The notes under the pieces were generated by a model that was not told the origin of the DNA, made no database searches, and saw only the letters and a list, made by a program, of their open reading frames with translations. Position numbers and translations under genes: made by a program. A stretch of 64,000 nt of DNA from Leptoclinus maculatus (Eukaryota > Chordata > Actinopteri > Perciformes > Stichaeidae), in NCBI GenBank assembly GCA_032191485.1, contig JAVDOI010000019.1, positions 2,880,612 to 2,944,611 of the forward strand, read 5' to 3'. Of this stretch, positions 12,118 through 24,736 are shown one piece after another (position 1 is the stretch's first letter; the number at the start of each line of letters is the position of its first letter).

Positions 12118-14672
12118 TCAGAGCGTGTTCATCTCAGCAGTGAGCCTCTTTTTCCATCGACAGATCATCACCAACGCTGAAAGACAAACAGGTACTGATA
12201 TAAACCAAACACACAGACAAATAGCATTTCATTCATAAAATCACAACGGAAAGAGAAAAAGGTCTTATGTCTAAAAGGTTGTTAAGACTAACGCCTTTTG
12301 GGATTTTGTTTTGAAGCTGCCAATAGAGGATATTTTGAATTGATAATCAACATTTTGTGAGATCTATATCCTGTTGCAGGCCTACTATTGTTCTTCCAAC
12401 CCTTGTCGGCTGACTGTCTGCCTCAGCCCCTAGGCCCTCCAGTACTACACCTGTCGCATTCAGGGTGGAAACGCTTCTCAGTTTGTATTTTTACCACGAA
12501 GGGATTCTTAGATGCCATTGAAAGCGGTAGAAAAACAGCCTTTAAAGGACGCATATCATGCTCGCTTTCAGGTCGAACATGTTTACATGCTGTAATGTTC
12601 GAGCCCACCTCCCTAAAGAGTACAGTCTGTTCTGATCGGCTTGCAAGAAAAATATGGCGCACTATTGCAAAGATAGTTCTCAAGCCGTGGGGGGAGATAC
12701 TCAGATAGCGGTGGGAGGGCGTTATATTCTAATGAGTTTGCATGTGACACAGGAATGGGAGCCAAATCTGAATGGCTTGTTGAATCACATGTTTTCTGAT
12801 GAAGGCAGCCCACAAAAAACTGACTGGGCTGACTGGTTTCACAGTTTGTTGGTTGGTCGGCACTCCAGCTACCTAAATGTATGTGTGTAAGAATATATAG
12901 AATCTAAAGGTAAAACTGTGAAGTTTTCACATAAACAGCCGGCATTGAACTGATCGCAGACGCAGACTTCATCATATATATCACAGTATAAATCACTTCA
13001 TGAGTCAAGCATACTTAGTGTACTTACCAAGAATAATACAAGGTATCAGCAGAATACACAGTGTCAGAGGGACCCGATGTAATGAAGATGGAGGCCCATC
13101 TTTGAACTGATGAAGTGTTACCGTCTTGTCACCGTAAGTTACCTGGAAAACAATAACGGCACCGCTGTTTAATAGGAATTTTAAAGTGGGACGTCTGACC
13201 AGAGAAGCGAGTCAAAAATGTATTTACTTTGTGTATGATTAGTACTTTCAAGTAAAGATCAAAATTTGAAAGCCATTGCATGAAAACTAATATCTTGCTG
13301 TCATATGCTGTAATCTGGTGCTATGACCCACCAATGTCCTGTCTACAATCACAATAAAGTTTAGGTTGTATTTCTGAAAAGTACTGTCAAAATTGGTGCA
13401 GTCTGAATGAAAAAAATTACTTTTAACTGCTGAAATTCAGCGTTGAGTGTCTTTGAGCTTTGAATCACACAGATGAAAAAGTCCATCTCATTATTGGTTT
13501 CTTTGGCTTCCATGACACAGGGGTATTGGTTTCCTTCCTTAACACCCAACACTGACAACTCTGCTGGGGTCATCTCCAGTTTGTCTGCCTTTTTCTGAAA
13601 TGACAACAGAGACAGATTCTGCCCTTTTATTAGGGGTGTAACGGTTCACAAAAGTCACGGTTCGGTTCGGTACGGTACAGTGGAGCCACGGTTCGGTACG
13701 TTTCGGTACGTTTTCAATACAGTAGAAAACTATAAATGCCACAGAAACGTACTTGATTTTAAAATATATTTATTCATTAAAACTAACATCATAAAGCTAT
13801 TCTTTGACTTTGAACAATGATGGATCTATACCTGAGTGACCCATCTTCTGGGGTGTCTTCTTAGCAACACATGAGCATAAAAAACAAAAACTGCTCCTTA
13901 AAAAATGTAACGTTAATGTAGTAGTTTTCTTGTACAAAGCGGAAATTACGGTTTGGCTGAAATGGGCTCGTGAAGGAGTAGTGCAACGGGGCCCAATAAC
14001 ATTCAGCAGGTTCATAAAGTGTTTTACACTACAGAGTCGGGTCTCATGTCCGCGGCTATAAATGTACCAACCACCGTGGTGATCGCTTGTTGATCGTGTT
14101 GTTTTTTTATCCACCACTCTCTCACCATCGCCCTCATAGTTCACAGAGAAACCAAAGTGGCTCCAAACACCAGACCTGTAGGCCGTTGGAGGATCTTTTA
14201 TTTCTGGTCTATTACTAGCCATGTTGCACCGAGCTAACGTTAGCTTCGTGTAGCGTGTCTCACAGCGCAAAGTGCCCGACTGGAGTAGGAAGTGTTTCTT
14301 TGGTGGTGGGCGTGTCAGAGAGCACGCTGTCCGTTACGTCATGTGTGTTGCCAGTTTGAGAACAGTGGCTCCACCGAAAACATAATATATCCCACAATTT
14401 AAGCTTCTGCATTTCCAAATGCACTAAAAAAAAACAAAAAAACAAAAAATATACACTATATTTATCCCTTTATGGGGGACATTTTTCTCTGCATTTGACC
14501 CATCCCTGTATATAGGGAGCAGTGGGCTGCCAATGACAGGCGCCCGGGGAGCTAGGGGTACAGTGTCTTGCTCAGGGACACTTCGACACATGACACGGCC
14601 CAGTCAAGGATTGAACCTTCGACCTTGCGGTTACCAGACAACCCTCTTAACCCAGGGAGCCACGGTCGCCCC

Positions 14673-14717
<45 letters not shown>

Positions 14718-17608
14718 GTATGAACGGTTCGTTCGGTTCGTCATGCGTACCGAACCGTGAGCCTCGTACCGAACGGTTCAATACGAATACGCGTATCGTT
14801 ACACCCCTACCTTTTATGTATTCATTTTCTTAAATTTGTGCACGTGTATTAAAAAATATGCATTACCAGTAAGGTGATGTGGACACCGTCCCCTGCCCTT
14901 GTGGATGTGAAGCTAGTGAACTCGGGGTCTGGATAGTAGTTCATCGTTATGGAGCAGGCCAAGGTTTCATTAGCTACTTTCAGAAACAAAGTGCTGCTTG
15001 AAACCTTTTTGTCAGCTGCAGGTGTGTCATAGGTGAGATTCTGCAGAGAATGAAAAGAACACCGAGTATAACATAACAATCTGTTTATGGCATATCATGA
15101 CATGGTGATGGTAACACGGTAAGCAAAGTAATGTGACATGACAATTAAACAGCATAATACAATGAAACAATGTGACATGACATGCTGCAGCATAACAAAA
15201 GGACACGTCATAGCATGATGTGACATATGACATAATGCAAAAGGTTACATGTGATAACGTAAAATGGCGTCTAATACACTATAATTGGGCTACCTGATCG
15301 TTTCTGTTTCGGGGAGGTCTGACCTCCTGCAGGACGTGGTTGTGCACGATCCCTTCCACAAAGTCCAGGTGGGATCCCGTGAGTGTGATCTTCCTCTTCC
15401 CACTATCAGAAACAGAGCAGCAGCCAATCAGAGAAGACGACGTTCGATTGTGCTCCAGGGATGACGTATCTTTGTAGGCCAATAAGTCGACAGGCCAATG
15501 CCAAGTCATTAGTTTTCTAATTTCTGCAGCGCTCTAAACCAGAGAAGGCATTTTCTTACCACGATAGCCTGAAATGATGGTAAAAAGACATCTGTGGCTA
15601 CCACTGTTATATAAGGGTTACCTACGTATGAGAACATACGTTTAAATCTCTTATTGTGGCTCCTGGAAGCTTCAGTGTTCACTACACCCTACTATGTGAT
15701 TGGAAAAAAAAAAACAATTTAAGATCAAATTACAAAAGTGTAGCTTACATAGAGGAAAATCTGGGAAATCTAGAATGTGTTCTCAGTGGATCATAAAGAT
15801 CAACTACAAATTTGATAAAAATCAGCCATTGACTTTCAACATGAAATTTAAAGTAGACATTGAACTTATGTTGAATATCCAGGAAGAATGTCTCGGCCAC
15901 TCAATTGTTGAGATATTCTGCTCTGGAACCAATATTGTCGTTCATAAGCCCTGCAGCTAGCAGGGCAAAACCAAAACACGTTGCTGTTTAATACACTAGT
16001 TCCTTCAAGAATTTGAAGGGAGCAGATTGAAAGCTGTGCATGCTGAGTGGTGGGTATAAATGACAAACCACCATACTGAAAACTGTAATGTTATCACTTT
16101 GACTGGGTGGTGAAATGATAACTCTGTTCTTCTATATGGTGATAATAATAATGCCATAATGCTTTTTTATGTGTGTGTTCTGGACATGTGCGCATCAATT
16201 GTTTTTGAACCTTAATAAGCAACCATGTAAAAAGACAGAAGTGGCACTTTCAGCTGCTGCAACAAAAAAAAGGGAAGAGGTGTAATGGTGAAAGACATTG
16301 CTTTCGGGAAGTGGCGTTCTTTCCCGATGAGATGACCGGCAACTGTTGCTCACTTACAAACAACGTTTCCGAGAATAAGTCTGAGCAAAATGTATTGAAG
16401 TTAGTGACAAAGCACTGGAGGCAGATCCCAAAATAGCAAACTAAAGTTTTCACTGCCCTTTCTGATAGATTTGTTGACAGTGCTGTCTAGAGCATTTGGA
16501 ATTGCCAAAGTATAAAATTAAGTAGTCAAATTAGTTATAATAACCATGGTGTAGACCACAATGTGTTTTCTTCTTCTTAAAAAAAAAAATGAAGACCACA
16601 TTTCCTATCAACCCGTGTGGGTAAGAAAGAAAGCAGTAACCACGATAAACATGTTAAACATATTTTGTGTATGTATACATGTATATATATATATATATTA
16701 GTGCTAGGCAACGATTACAATTTTTAATCGCCATTAATCGCATGGATTTTTTGCGATTAATCGCATTGTTATGGCAAAGTTCAATAATTAATTCAAAAGT
16801 AGTGTATTGCGCACTTTTATTTTAAAAGTACTGCAAAATGAACAAAAGTGCAATAACATTTGGTTTGCAAACACTTATTAAAGCAAATAATGTTCTTTTT
16901 AACAGCAGTATTCCCTTTACACAGTAGCGATCATATTTCTTGCACTGTCTGTGCTCAGTGTGCTGACTTTATGTGAAACGTTCCACTGCTGTGCAACATG
17001 AATAAAATGTTTCAGCACGTTTCATCAAAAATGTCAGAGCATGTGAATGCAGCTCTACTGTTCATCAATATAATGCTGTAACTCCGAGGTGATGATGGTT
17101 ACCCAGCGATCAAAGAATAGACACTTTACGCACAATTTAGGTGTATTTTCCCTTTAACTCACAAGATGCAGGTAGCATGTTTTATACTTAATGTGAATAT
17201 AATTAATTTGAAAACCGGATGTTCGTCTGAAGAACCGGATGTTGTCTCACGTTAATCTTTCCGCTAACTTTCTTAGCTCATTCGAAGGTGCGTTCACACC
17301 AGACGCGACGCGAACGCACCTTGAGAACGTTCCTCAGACCGACATCTTCCACAACACTAACCGGCTGCAGTTTGTATCCACTTCTCTGTAGCATCTGTTA
17401 GCTTGTCTTGCTTTTGTTTATCTATACTTCTCCCACACGCTGCATCAACGTAGTCTGAAGACTTCCTCCACCGCTGCCAGTGAGCAACGGACTTTCAAAA
17501 TAAAAAATAAATTAAAAAATTGCGTTAATGCGCGATAACATAATTGTCGGCATTAATTAATTAATGCGTTAACGCGATAATAACGCGTTAACGTGCCCAG
17601 CACTAATA

Positions 17609-17650
<42 letters not shown>

Positions 17651-20600
17651 TATGTGGATATTTACACATCCACAGAAAAGCTTTAAGAGTGTTTGTGTTG
17701 GCTATATAGAAATTCCAACAAATCCGGTCATACCTGATCCAGCTGCTCCTTGGTACAATGTTGGTGCAGGACGGGGATGACTGGTAGATGATTTTAGCAT
17801 TGCCATGGCAACTACCGTCTGGGAGGAGAACACATGCGTTGACCGTGCCTTTAGTATTGGCACTGGGAATGTGGAACGTTAGTTTCACACCAGTGTGGTT
17901 CCATACAGGAGACCTGAGAGAGGAAACCAGTTAGCCTCACTGAGATCAAGACTTTGACAACATATTAACAATATTATGCAGAATACTTATATACAGCCAA
18001 AGGAAGAGCAGCAAAATGTGCCAGAACATGAGTAACCATCTCTCTTAACTTCCTGAAAAGGTGTTTTATAACAGAAAGATAAAAACACAATCAAGAAATA
18101 GCTTAAGATCATCAATCCCTAAAGCAGAAGCACACTCAGCTTTAGTTTCAAGTTGATGCTCGGATACTAAAATGTCTGAGCAACAGTGCTGACAAGCACA
18201 AGGTGCACAAGTTTATACTTAAAAAGGGAAATGCCACTCTAAATCTAAAAACTGGGCATCTGACGTATCAGCAGCAGCACCATTGACAACCAAAAGGTTT
18301 CTGACTTGCTGCAAAAACAAAACTGAAGTTTATAATAAGCATGTTTGAACCATGACGTAAGCCTCATCGAAGTAGAAGTACTTAAAAACATCAAACAACA
18401 TCTCCTCTATTGTGTCTGTGGAGTAGAGCCATATTATACATTAAAAAGTCCAGTTAGACATAAAGTATTGATTAGACAGTCACTAATAAGTATTGAATTA
18501 ACAGTCAACTTGGCTAATGGGTGGAATTTACCTGTGAGGTAATAATTGCTATCTTTAAATTGTAATTTCTAGTGTAAGCGTAATTTTAGCCGCTCATAAA
18601 CTGACTCACTCGTGTGGAGTGCAGTCCATGTCCGCCTGGATCCTCACTCTGGTCACGTCACTGAGGTTGTAACCCGACAACACTGCATGGTTTCTGCCGT
18701 AGAAAGACACGACGCTGGGAGTGATGGAGGAGATCTCCGGTTTCTGACAGTAAAACACACAAAGATAATCAGTTTTAATGCATGTCACCCTGTACTGATG
18801 TTTTAATCTCTACTGAATGTAAAGGAGGTGAGCATCAGAGGAAGAATGTGAGAGAATTGAGGTTCAGACTTACAAAAAAGTTCATCCCTGACTCCATCAA
18901 TTGGCAAACGTCCTGCAGGAGGAAGTGAGGGGAAGAAATGAAGCAGGTTCACATGACACACAGTAAAGGTACTCAACTCATTTCCTGTTAACTTATCTGG
19001 TAGTTGCTAAATGTAGCCAACATGAAGTTAACATTCTTGTTAAATATGTTTTGAAAGAGTTAAAATAATTCTTCTTAATTAGTAACAACAAATAGAATTA
19101 TATACAGTCATAGTCTTCAATCTTACAAACGGCTCAAAATTAATGTGGTGTTGAGGCATTTGTGTTCAAATGTAGCACTAGGAAACATGTATGAGTTCTG
19201 GAAAAGCCTACTGTGTGTTAGATAAATACATAAAAACATGCATAATTACATCCTTCACTCCTCCATCTGCCCAGGAACAGCCGCTTTTGCTCCAGCCACA
19301 TCCAGCCTCGATACACTGCCGACACCTGAAGAGAAAACAAATGTCATCACATGTTGTTGATAAAACTTGAATCACAATGACACAAAGATCACATGATAGT
19401 AATACTGCATCATGTTTCCTGATGATAAAACATGACCACTGCCAGACATATTTAAAGTATGAGGCTCAGCAGTACGATCCAGGGGGGGGGGGGTAAGCTG
19501 ACCGGTGGTTCCGTTTTCTGCATTTTCATTCTCATACTTTTGCCTTGCAGCCTTGCAGAATTTGGACAGTTGTGAAAAGACAAAGTTAATTTTCTTTTTC
19601 GATACCTGAGACCTGATCATTTCATCAGTGATGCATCTGACTGACTATGTACTTACAGGACAGAAGTTGGCGGTCCACTGATCTCAGAGCAGTTGAACAG
19701 CTTCAGTTGTTCCCTCAACAGTGTCGTCCCAAGTCTAAACTTAACTGTGACAGGCAGGCCTGTTAGGTGAAAATAGTAGAGTGAATGTCAGAGTCTTGGT
19801 CATAATATTCAGGAACACATGTTTTATGTGATGTAACAATATATAACATCTTCACTTTTTCATTTAACAAAGACTCTTGTGACAGTGTGAAAGTCATTGA
19901 TCACCAGGTATTTCATTCACTGGATTGATATTATATCCATTACTCACTGACCTTCAGCAGGAAGTGTGCTTTTTGAAAGGATGCAGGTGCATTGTGGGAA
20001 CTGTGGAGGAGGGCTTTTTGTGCTACAAAGCTCACTGGAACTTATGGAGAATTGACAGACGAAGTTAGCCCGAGCCTCCTGGCCCACAGTGAGGTGTGTC
20101 TGGATGTTTAGTGTGATCTGAGAAAAGGAGGATAAGAGTGTTTAAAGGAGAAACATGTGACAGTCACAACCGAGTACAGTTCAAAGCTTGCATGTGATCT
20201 GTACCTGTCCAGAGCCGTCCTTTGCTACTCTGTAGGAAACCATTTTCGGTTGAAAATCATCAGGAATGGATATCCAGTCTGAATCTTGGCAGTCATCTTC
20301 AAATGTGCAACTAGGAAGAGAAACAAATGTTTTAACCGAGTTTATGATCATTTAAAGGTGTCAACTGCAGATGATGTTTCCCCGACCTGTTTTTAGAGCT
20401 GCACCAGACGCAGTATGGATCCTGTGCAGACCAACAGTCCTGCACGTTTGTGTATGTGCTGCAATCAGACACGGGTACGCGCTTCATCTAGAACAAAACA
20501 CAAACATAGCAACACTTTAAAAGACAGCACATTGTGGTAATGAAAACATCAGAACAATTTTAAGTATTCATAATCTCTCAGTGTTCCCCACAGCCCTACA

Positions 20601-23123
20601 CATGACGCATGTGCAATGCACCTACCTGGTTTTGTAATGGCATGTACACATGTTTAAGATCCACTTGATCCAGAAGCATTTTGGGAAACACTTGGCGGTC
20701 GTCGTTGGCCCAGTAGAGCACCCTGGGACAGGTGGGGTGGTAGTTCTTGTCCACAGCGAGCTGACAACAAGAACGTAGCTTTGTTTAGTTTCAGACTGAG
20801 CTGCTGTGTTTTGGTGTGAGTCAAAGCTGAACTGGAAAGAAGGGAAGATCAAAATACCAGTAACAATACCAGCCAATGCAATCAAGCTGTAAAAACTGGT
20901 TTGATTTTTCCACCATTTAAATAATTTCTGCCTATGAGAACATGATGCTGTTTTTTCTTGGTAACCCACTATCACAACTAGCGTTAAAGTGAAACATATA
21001 TAATCTTTGACATAAAAAAAATGATAATCAGACTGGGGATTTCCACAGCATCATCTTTTACAACAAAAAGTAAACTAATAGACTGACTTTTCCACCAAGT
21101 CCTGCTCTTTAGAGTGTTATATTTAAATGTATAAAATCTATTATTTTTAGAGATCATATAAACACTTTGGAAATATATAATACATATATATAATATTATT
21201 TTTCGAATTGCACTGAAAATCTTTAGGGGATCATTCTACTCATCTCAAACAGATAGATAGATAGAAGTCTTTAATCATGTGTGTTGAAAGAGGCCCTGCA
21301 GCACTTCAATGATTTTATCTAAGTGATGGAAGGAAGAGCGATTGATGGTGTGATGATTGTGAAGATTTGCGGTGACGTGACAGGAAGCTGGTGCGGTGAC
21401 AGGAAGCTAGTGCGGTGACATTAAGCTGGTCGTTCTCAAGCAAGAGTTCGACATTATTTTGCAGACTCCAGGAGGCTTTTGAGCTATTGAAGAGTATAAT
21501 CTGTTATGACCTTTCTTTTCCAATAATGAATAGAATGCAAATCACTCAACTTGTTACACACACCTTAATGAGCTGCCCATCTCCTGTCCCGATGAAGAAC
21601 ACCACCCAGGCCTTGTGTCTCACTGCCAGAACAGAGGTCATGTACTTCTGCCTGAAGAGCACGGCCTTCGGCTTCAGAGTCTTTGGCTGAGGAACAAACA
21701 CATTATGAATTTTTGATTAAAACAGTATTTATGGATTTGTGAAGTGAAGAACTTTCAGGTTGGAAACCGGCTTTGAGTGCTCAACATATTCAAACATCAC
21801 TGCTCAAAGCTGAATTAAATGAAGAGACGGACTGTTTTTGTGCAGCTCTCTCCTGCTACCACAAGTAAAAGTAAAAACGATCAAAACTATTCAACCCTCA
21901 AATAAATTGACCTCTTATGTTAGACATAAAGTCAACGAAACTTTACTTCATCAAATAAGCTTTTAGAGAAATGTTGTGAAGAATGTCTTATACTGTAATT
22001 AAGTATCGTCTCAAATTGTTCTTTAACTAGTCAAAAGAAGGAGCTTTGGATAGTTATTGTTACAACTTTATAACGGACTAGAAATGTCAAGATCAGGACC
22101 CACCGCCGGTGCTGCGATAAGAGGGCAGACAGTGACAAAGTCCGGATCTGTATTCGGGACTCCGCTGAGATCCGGACTGATGTCAAACAGTACCAGCTCG
22201 GTGTTGGTTTGTCCTCCGTCCACACTGAACACGCCGCTCCACAGCACCGGCGGCCCGCCCGGGATCACCGCGGAGGCGAGGAGCTTGCTGCCTTCACCCC
22301 CATCACCATCAGAGACACGAAGGGTCGCGCCCCGCAGAGACTCGAGAGTCACCTTTTTGTTTGTTTTACCCTCGAGACAAATGAGACGGACTTTGTTGTT
22401 CTCGTCACTTGAGGGCAGGTTGGAGAAAAGATAAATGATTGAATTGATCTGAAATCCATCCACAAACTCAGCACTGCGTTTGCATCGTTGGATTGAAGGG
22501 GTAGCATGGACGCCACTCACAGAAAATATAGATCCTTTCTGATGGTGTTTCGTATTAAGAAGGTGCACTGCTTCTCGTACCAAGGAGCAGCTTTTCTTTG
22601 CGTGCTCATATTGCGGCTTATATTGCTGATCGGCAGTCAGAATGTAGGTCTCGGTCCTTGTCTGCTCCACATCCACCAGGAAGCCGACGGACGCGCTGCT
22701 TGTCCACGGGGATCCCACCTGGATGTGCTCCCTGTACAGCACATTAGAAATGTTCTTCAGGTCCAGCACTTCGCAGTAGCCGCACTCGATCACGCCGCAG
22801 CTGATCAGCGTGTCATTCTCAACAAACGGCAACAATATGTTGACGCTGAAAGTTGCGTTCCGCTTGGGTGTCTCGGCAACTCGGGAAAAGTGCGCTTCTT
22901 TGGTCAGATCGCCCTCCGTCAAGATCCCTCTCTGACTCAGACTCTGGACCAGAGTCAGGTCGTGGCTCAGCTGGTACAGCCTCTCCTCCGTAGCGACGTA
23001 AACCGTGTTGGCGGCCACGGCGAAGTGGCGGATGTCTCCATCAAAAGTGAAGCCTCCGTTCTCCTCCAGGCATCGAGCTGGTTCTCCCCAGAGAATGAAC
23101 AGCAGACCGGGCAGCAGCAGCAT
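12118..23123 (-). CDS. plxnc1: Plexin-C1-like receptor, copy B: complete gene without intracellular GAP domain
   Basis: Sixteen minus-strand exons join in frame to 937 residues: 22104-23123, 21564-21686, 20626-20760, 20387-20487, 20205-20310, 19952-20117, 19657-19759, 19250-19325, 18874-18912, 18610-18743, 17734-17913, 15294-15402, 14867-15040, 13421-13594, 13028-13142 and 12118-12176. Order: signal peptide (about 1-18), Sema (to about 426), PSI with DPYCVWC (449-455), second cysteine module (about 585-610), IPT-like domains from 624, including a WISGKRKITLTGSHLDF block, then a transmembrane helix (about 904-924). A basic CRWKKR follows and the stop comes 13 residues into the cytoplasm. Vertebrate PLXNC1 is about 1570 residues with a large RasGAP-like tail; here only about 2 kb of non-coding DNA separates this stop from copy A. 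The ectodomain is intact, so a ligand-binding receptor without GAP signalling is inferred. Confidence 0.9.
12430..12870. repeat. Teleost interspersed repeat (family R1) in the last plexin B intron
   Basis: Shares motifs with 30250-30575 and 63885-64000: CATGCTCGCTTTCAGGT, ACATGTTTACATGCT, TAATGAGTTTGCATGTGACA and TGAATGGCTTGTTGAATCAC. I recognise it as a common teleost repeat. It fills half of the 851-base intron between the transmembrane exon and the terminal exon. Confidence 0.55.
13631..14809. mobile_element. hAT-N1 transposon, complete copy 2, in a plexin B intron
   Basis: A complete 1179-bp element bounded by inverted repeats TAGGGGTGTAACG / CGTTACACCCCTA and by a perfect 8-bp target duplication CCTTTTAT (13623-13630 and 14810-14817), the hAT hallmark. 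It lies in the intron between exons 14867-15040 and 13421-13594, whose splice sites are undamaged, the nearest exon being 36 bases away. It carries a broken BED-finger transposase start (about 13797-14270, minus) and the same SINE as copy 1 (14447-14674, minus). It cannot move without a transposase supplied elsewhere. Confidence 0.93.
14447..14674 (-). mobile_element. tRNA-headed fish SINE inside hAT-N1 copy 2
   Basis: Identical in position and sequence to the SINE at 797-1024. It has a tRNA-like head on the minus strand and a B box at 14608-14617 (plus GGATTGAACC). The adjoining plus-strand A run is uninterrupted here, while copy 1 has a single G in it. Confidence 0.7.
15403..16698. other. 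Plexin B intron sequence, nothing else recognised
   Basis: AT-rich intron between exons 17734-17913 and 15294-15402. Short open frames occur but show no family resemblance. A TA-rich tract (about 16670-16698) ends at the transposon that follows. Confidence 0.6.
16699..17605. mobile_element. hAT-like inverted-repeat element in a TA microsatellite
   Basis: A 907-bp element with imperfect terminal inverted repeats: TAGTGCTAGGCA at the left and, read inverted, TAGTGCTGGGCA at the right. The subterminal zones repeat the motif ATTAATCGC / GCGTTAACGCG. No coding region is evident, so it is non-autonomous. It sits in a (TA)n tract, which hides any target duplication. It is absent from the matching point in copy A. 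Confidence 0.65.
17606..17654. repeat. (TA)n microsatellite
   Basis: TA tract with a few interruptions, immediately left of the exon at 17734-17913. It is equivalent to the tract at 1946-1971 beside the matching exon of copy A. Confidence 0.8.
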
Positions 23124-23141
23124 CTTCCGGCAGCACAACAC

Positions 23142-23162
23142 TCACACGCTGACGGTCTTCAT
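23142..23162 (-). promoter_or_regulatory. Upstream ORF in plexin B leader
   Basis: Same six-codon upstream ORF (MKTVSV, stop) as copy A, ending 18 bases before the start ATG at 23123. In the relic of unit C the corresponding upstream ATG is GTG, so this feature differs between units. Confidence 0.45.
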
Positions 23163-23683
23163 GGCACTCTGCGCTCCTCCACAGTGTCACTGGAGTCGCG
23201 CGTGGTCCTGCTGAAAAGAGAAGTGCTGAAAGTGGGAGGGAGCGCGCGCGTCCAGCAAAACCGAAAACTAACGCACATAATAATTTGTGCGACTTTAATG
23301 TTTTACGCTCATCTGAGTTTGTCCCTTTTTGTTTTGACCAAGTTTTAAAACAAAGTGTACGTTAGTCTGGTCAGACGGTGATAGCCTCCAGCTGAGAACG
23401 CGTCTGATGAAAACACTTCACATGATAAACACATTCTGAATAAGGCAGCAGAGAGGTCTGATTGGCCCGCTCAATAATCAATCCTCATATGAATGTAGTC
23501 CCTAAAATAAGTCCATTAAAGATCACGTGATTAATTTGCATTGTGTCTTTGATGCTCCTCGATCCTCTACAAGTTTAGCAAAGAGTCACAACAGGCTACA
23601 TTATGATTAAGAGTCAGATACAGTACAGCTAATATGACATCTAGTGTCAGCTTTGGGAAGGTTGTTCTTCTAGTTGTTGAATG
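23163..23683. other. Plexin B upstream region (promoter side)
   Basis: Near-identical to 10115-10630 upstream of copy A, including the GC-rich stretch around 23243. No TATA box is obvious; a CpG-type promoter is the likeliest reading. Spacer homology resumes after the transposon at 24737. Confidence 0.5.
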
Positions 23684-24736
23684 CAGTGGTGGGCCGTCAG
23701 GGCCTGCAAAGCCTTCTCTGCTGGCCTAAACAGAATCACAAAGTTATAGCTATTTCATAATTTAATACTTTTTCTTAAATACACTACATGTATTATAATT
23801 TATAAAAATATTTTTCGAATTATCTTATTTCCTCATTGCACAGCTACTGTCTTCCTCAGTTGCTCTGCTTCCAGTGCAGCTTGTTTTAAGTAGAGCTTTT
23901 ATCCAATCAGATTTCACCTCTGTGTCTCTAGGTAAGAAGAGAGGCCCGAGGCCTGCAGACTCACAAGTGAATCCCTTTGCAGTTCAAGTGAATGGGGACG
24001 ATATTGTTGATTGTCATAGTGTTCAACCAATCAGATCTTTAGTTTGACATGTTGGGCGTATTCTTTGACGTGCCAGAGCCTGCTAGCTGGCCTAGCCATA
24101 CGTGATTGGTCAGTGGGCTAGTCTGACATGTTGGGCGGTGACAATCCCAATATCTGCTGCCTCTGTCGAGCGGACATTTTCAGCCCTAAAACGCATTAAA
24201 ACGTATTCAAGAAATACAACTGGGAGGCTCGACTGTCTTCACTGGCGTCCATGAATCGAGAAGGACTTCTTACTGGAACTAAAATGCACGGATGTACTGA
24301 ACAACCGTGGGATTAAACTCCTTATTAACAAAGAAAGGAGGATGGACTTATGTAGTGAACAGCAGCTCTGGTAAGTTAAATGTGTTTGTTTTTACATCTG
24401 CAGTAGCTTTAATATGCTTGTTTGTATATTATTATTTGTACAACTTATGAAGATGGATTCTTGTTTGGTTTCATATGTGATAGGAACCATTGTTACGTCC
24501 TATGTTGCTCTGGGGACATATTTAGCGGTGCCAGTGTTGCCAACTTTCTCGCTAAATCTGGCGACTTTCCAAACCCTCATGGCGACTTTTTTTATCAAAA
24601 GCTACTAGTGACAAATCTAGCGACTTTGCTGGTGTTTTGACTCAATAACGTCAAAGCACCTACGTTCTGCAGGACAGCAGTGAAGGCCCAGGTATAAAAT
24701 GCACGGCCCAGGTATAAAATGCACGGCCCGCCACTG
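23684..24736 (+). mobile_element. hAT-N2 transposon, complete copy 2
   Basis: A 1053-bp element with terminal inverted repeats CAGTGGTGGGCCGT (left) and CAGTGGCGGGCCGT (right, inverted), flanked by a perfect 8-bp target duplication GTTGAATG (23676-23683, 24737-24744). The copy A spacer has the uninterrupted empty site with one GTTGAATG near 10633. Inside, about 24136-24300 is a hATC dimerisation relic with a one-base deletion relative to copy 1, and the 3' part has a larger internal deletion. The motif AGGTATAAAATGCACGGCCC is duplicated just before the right end. Confidence 0.92.
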
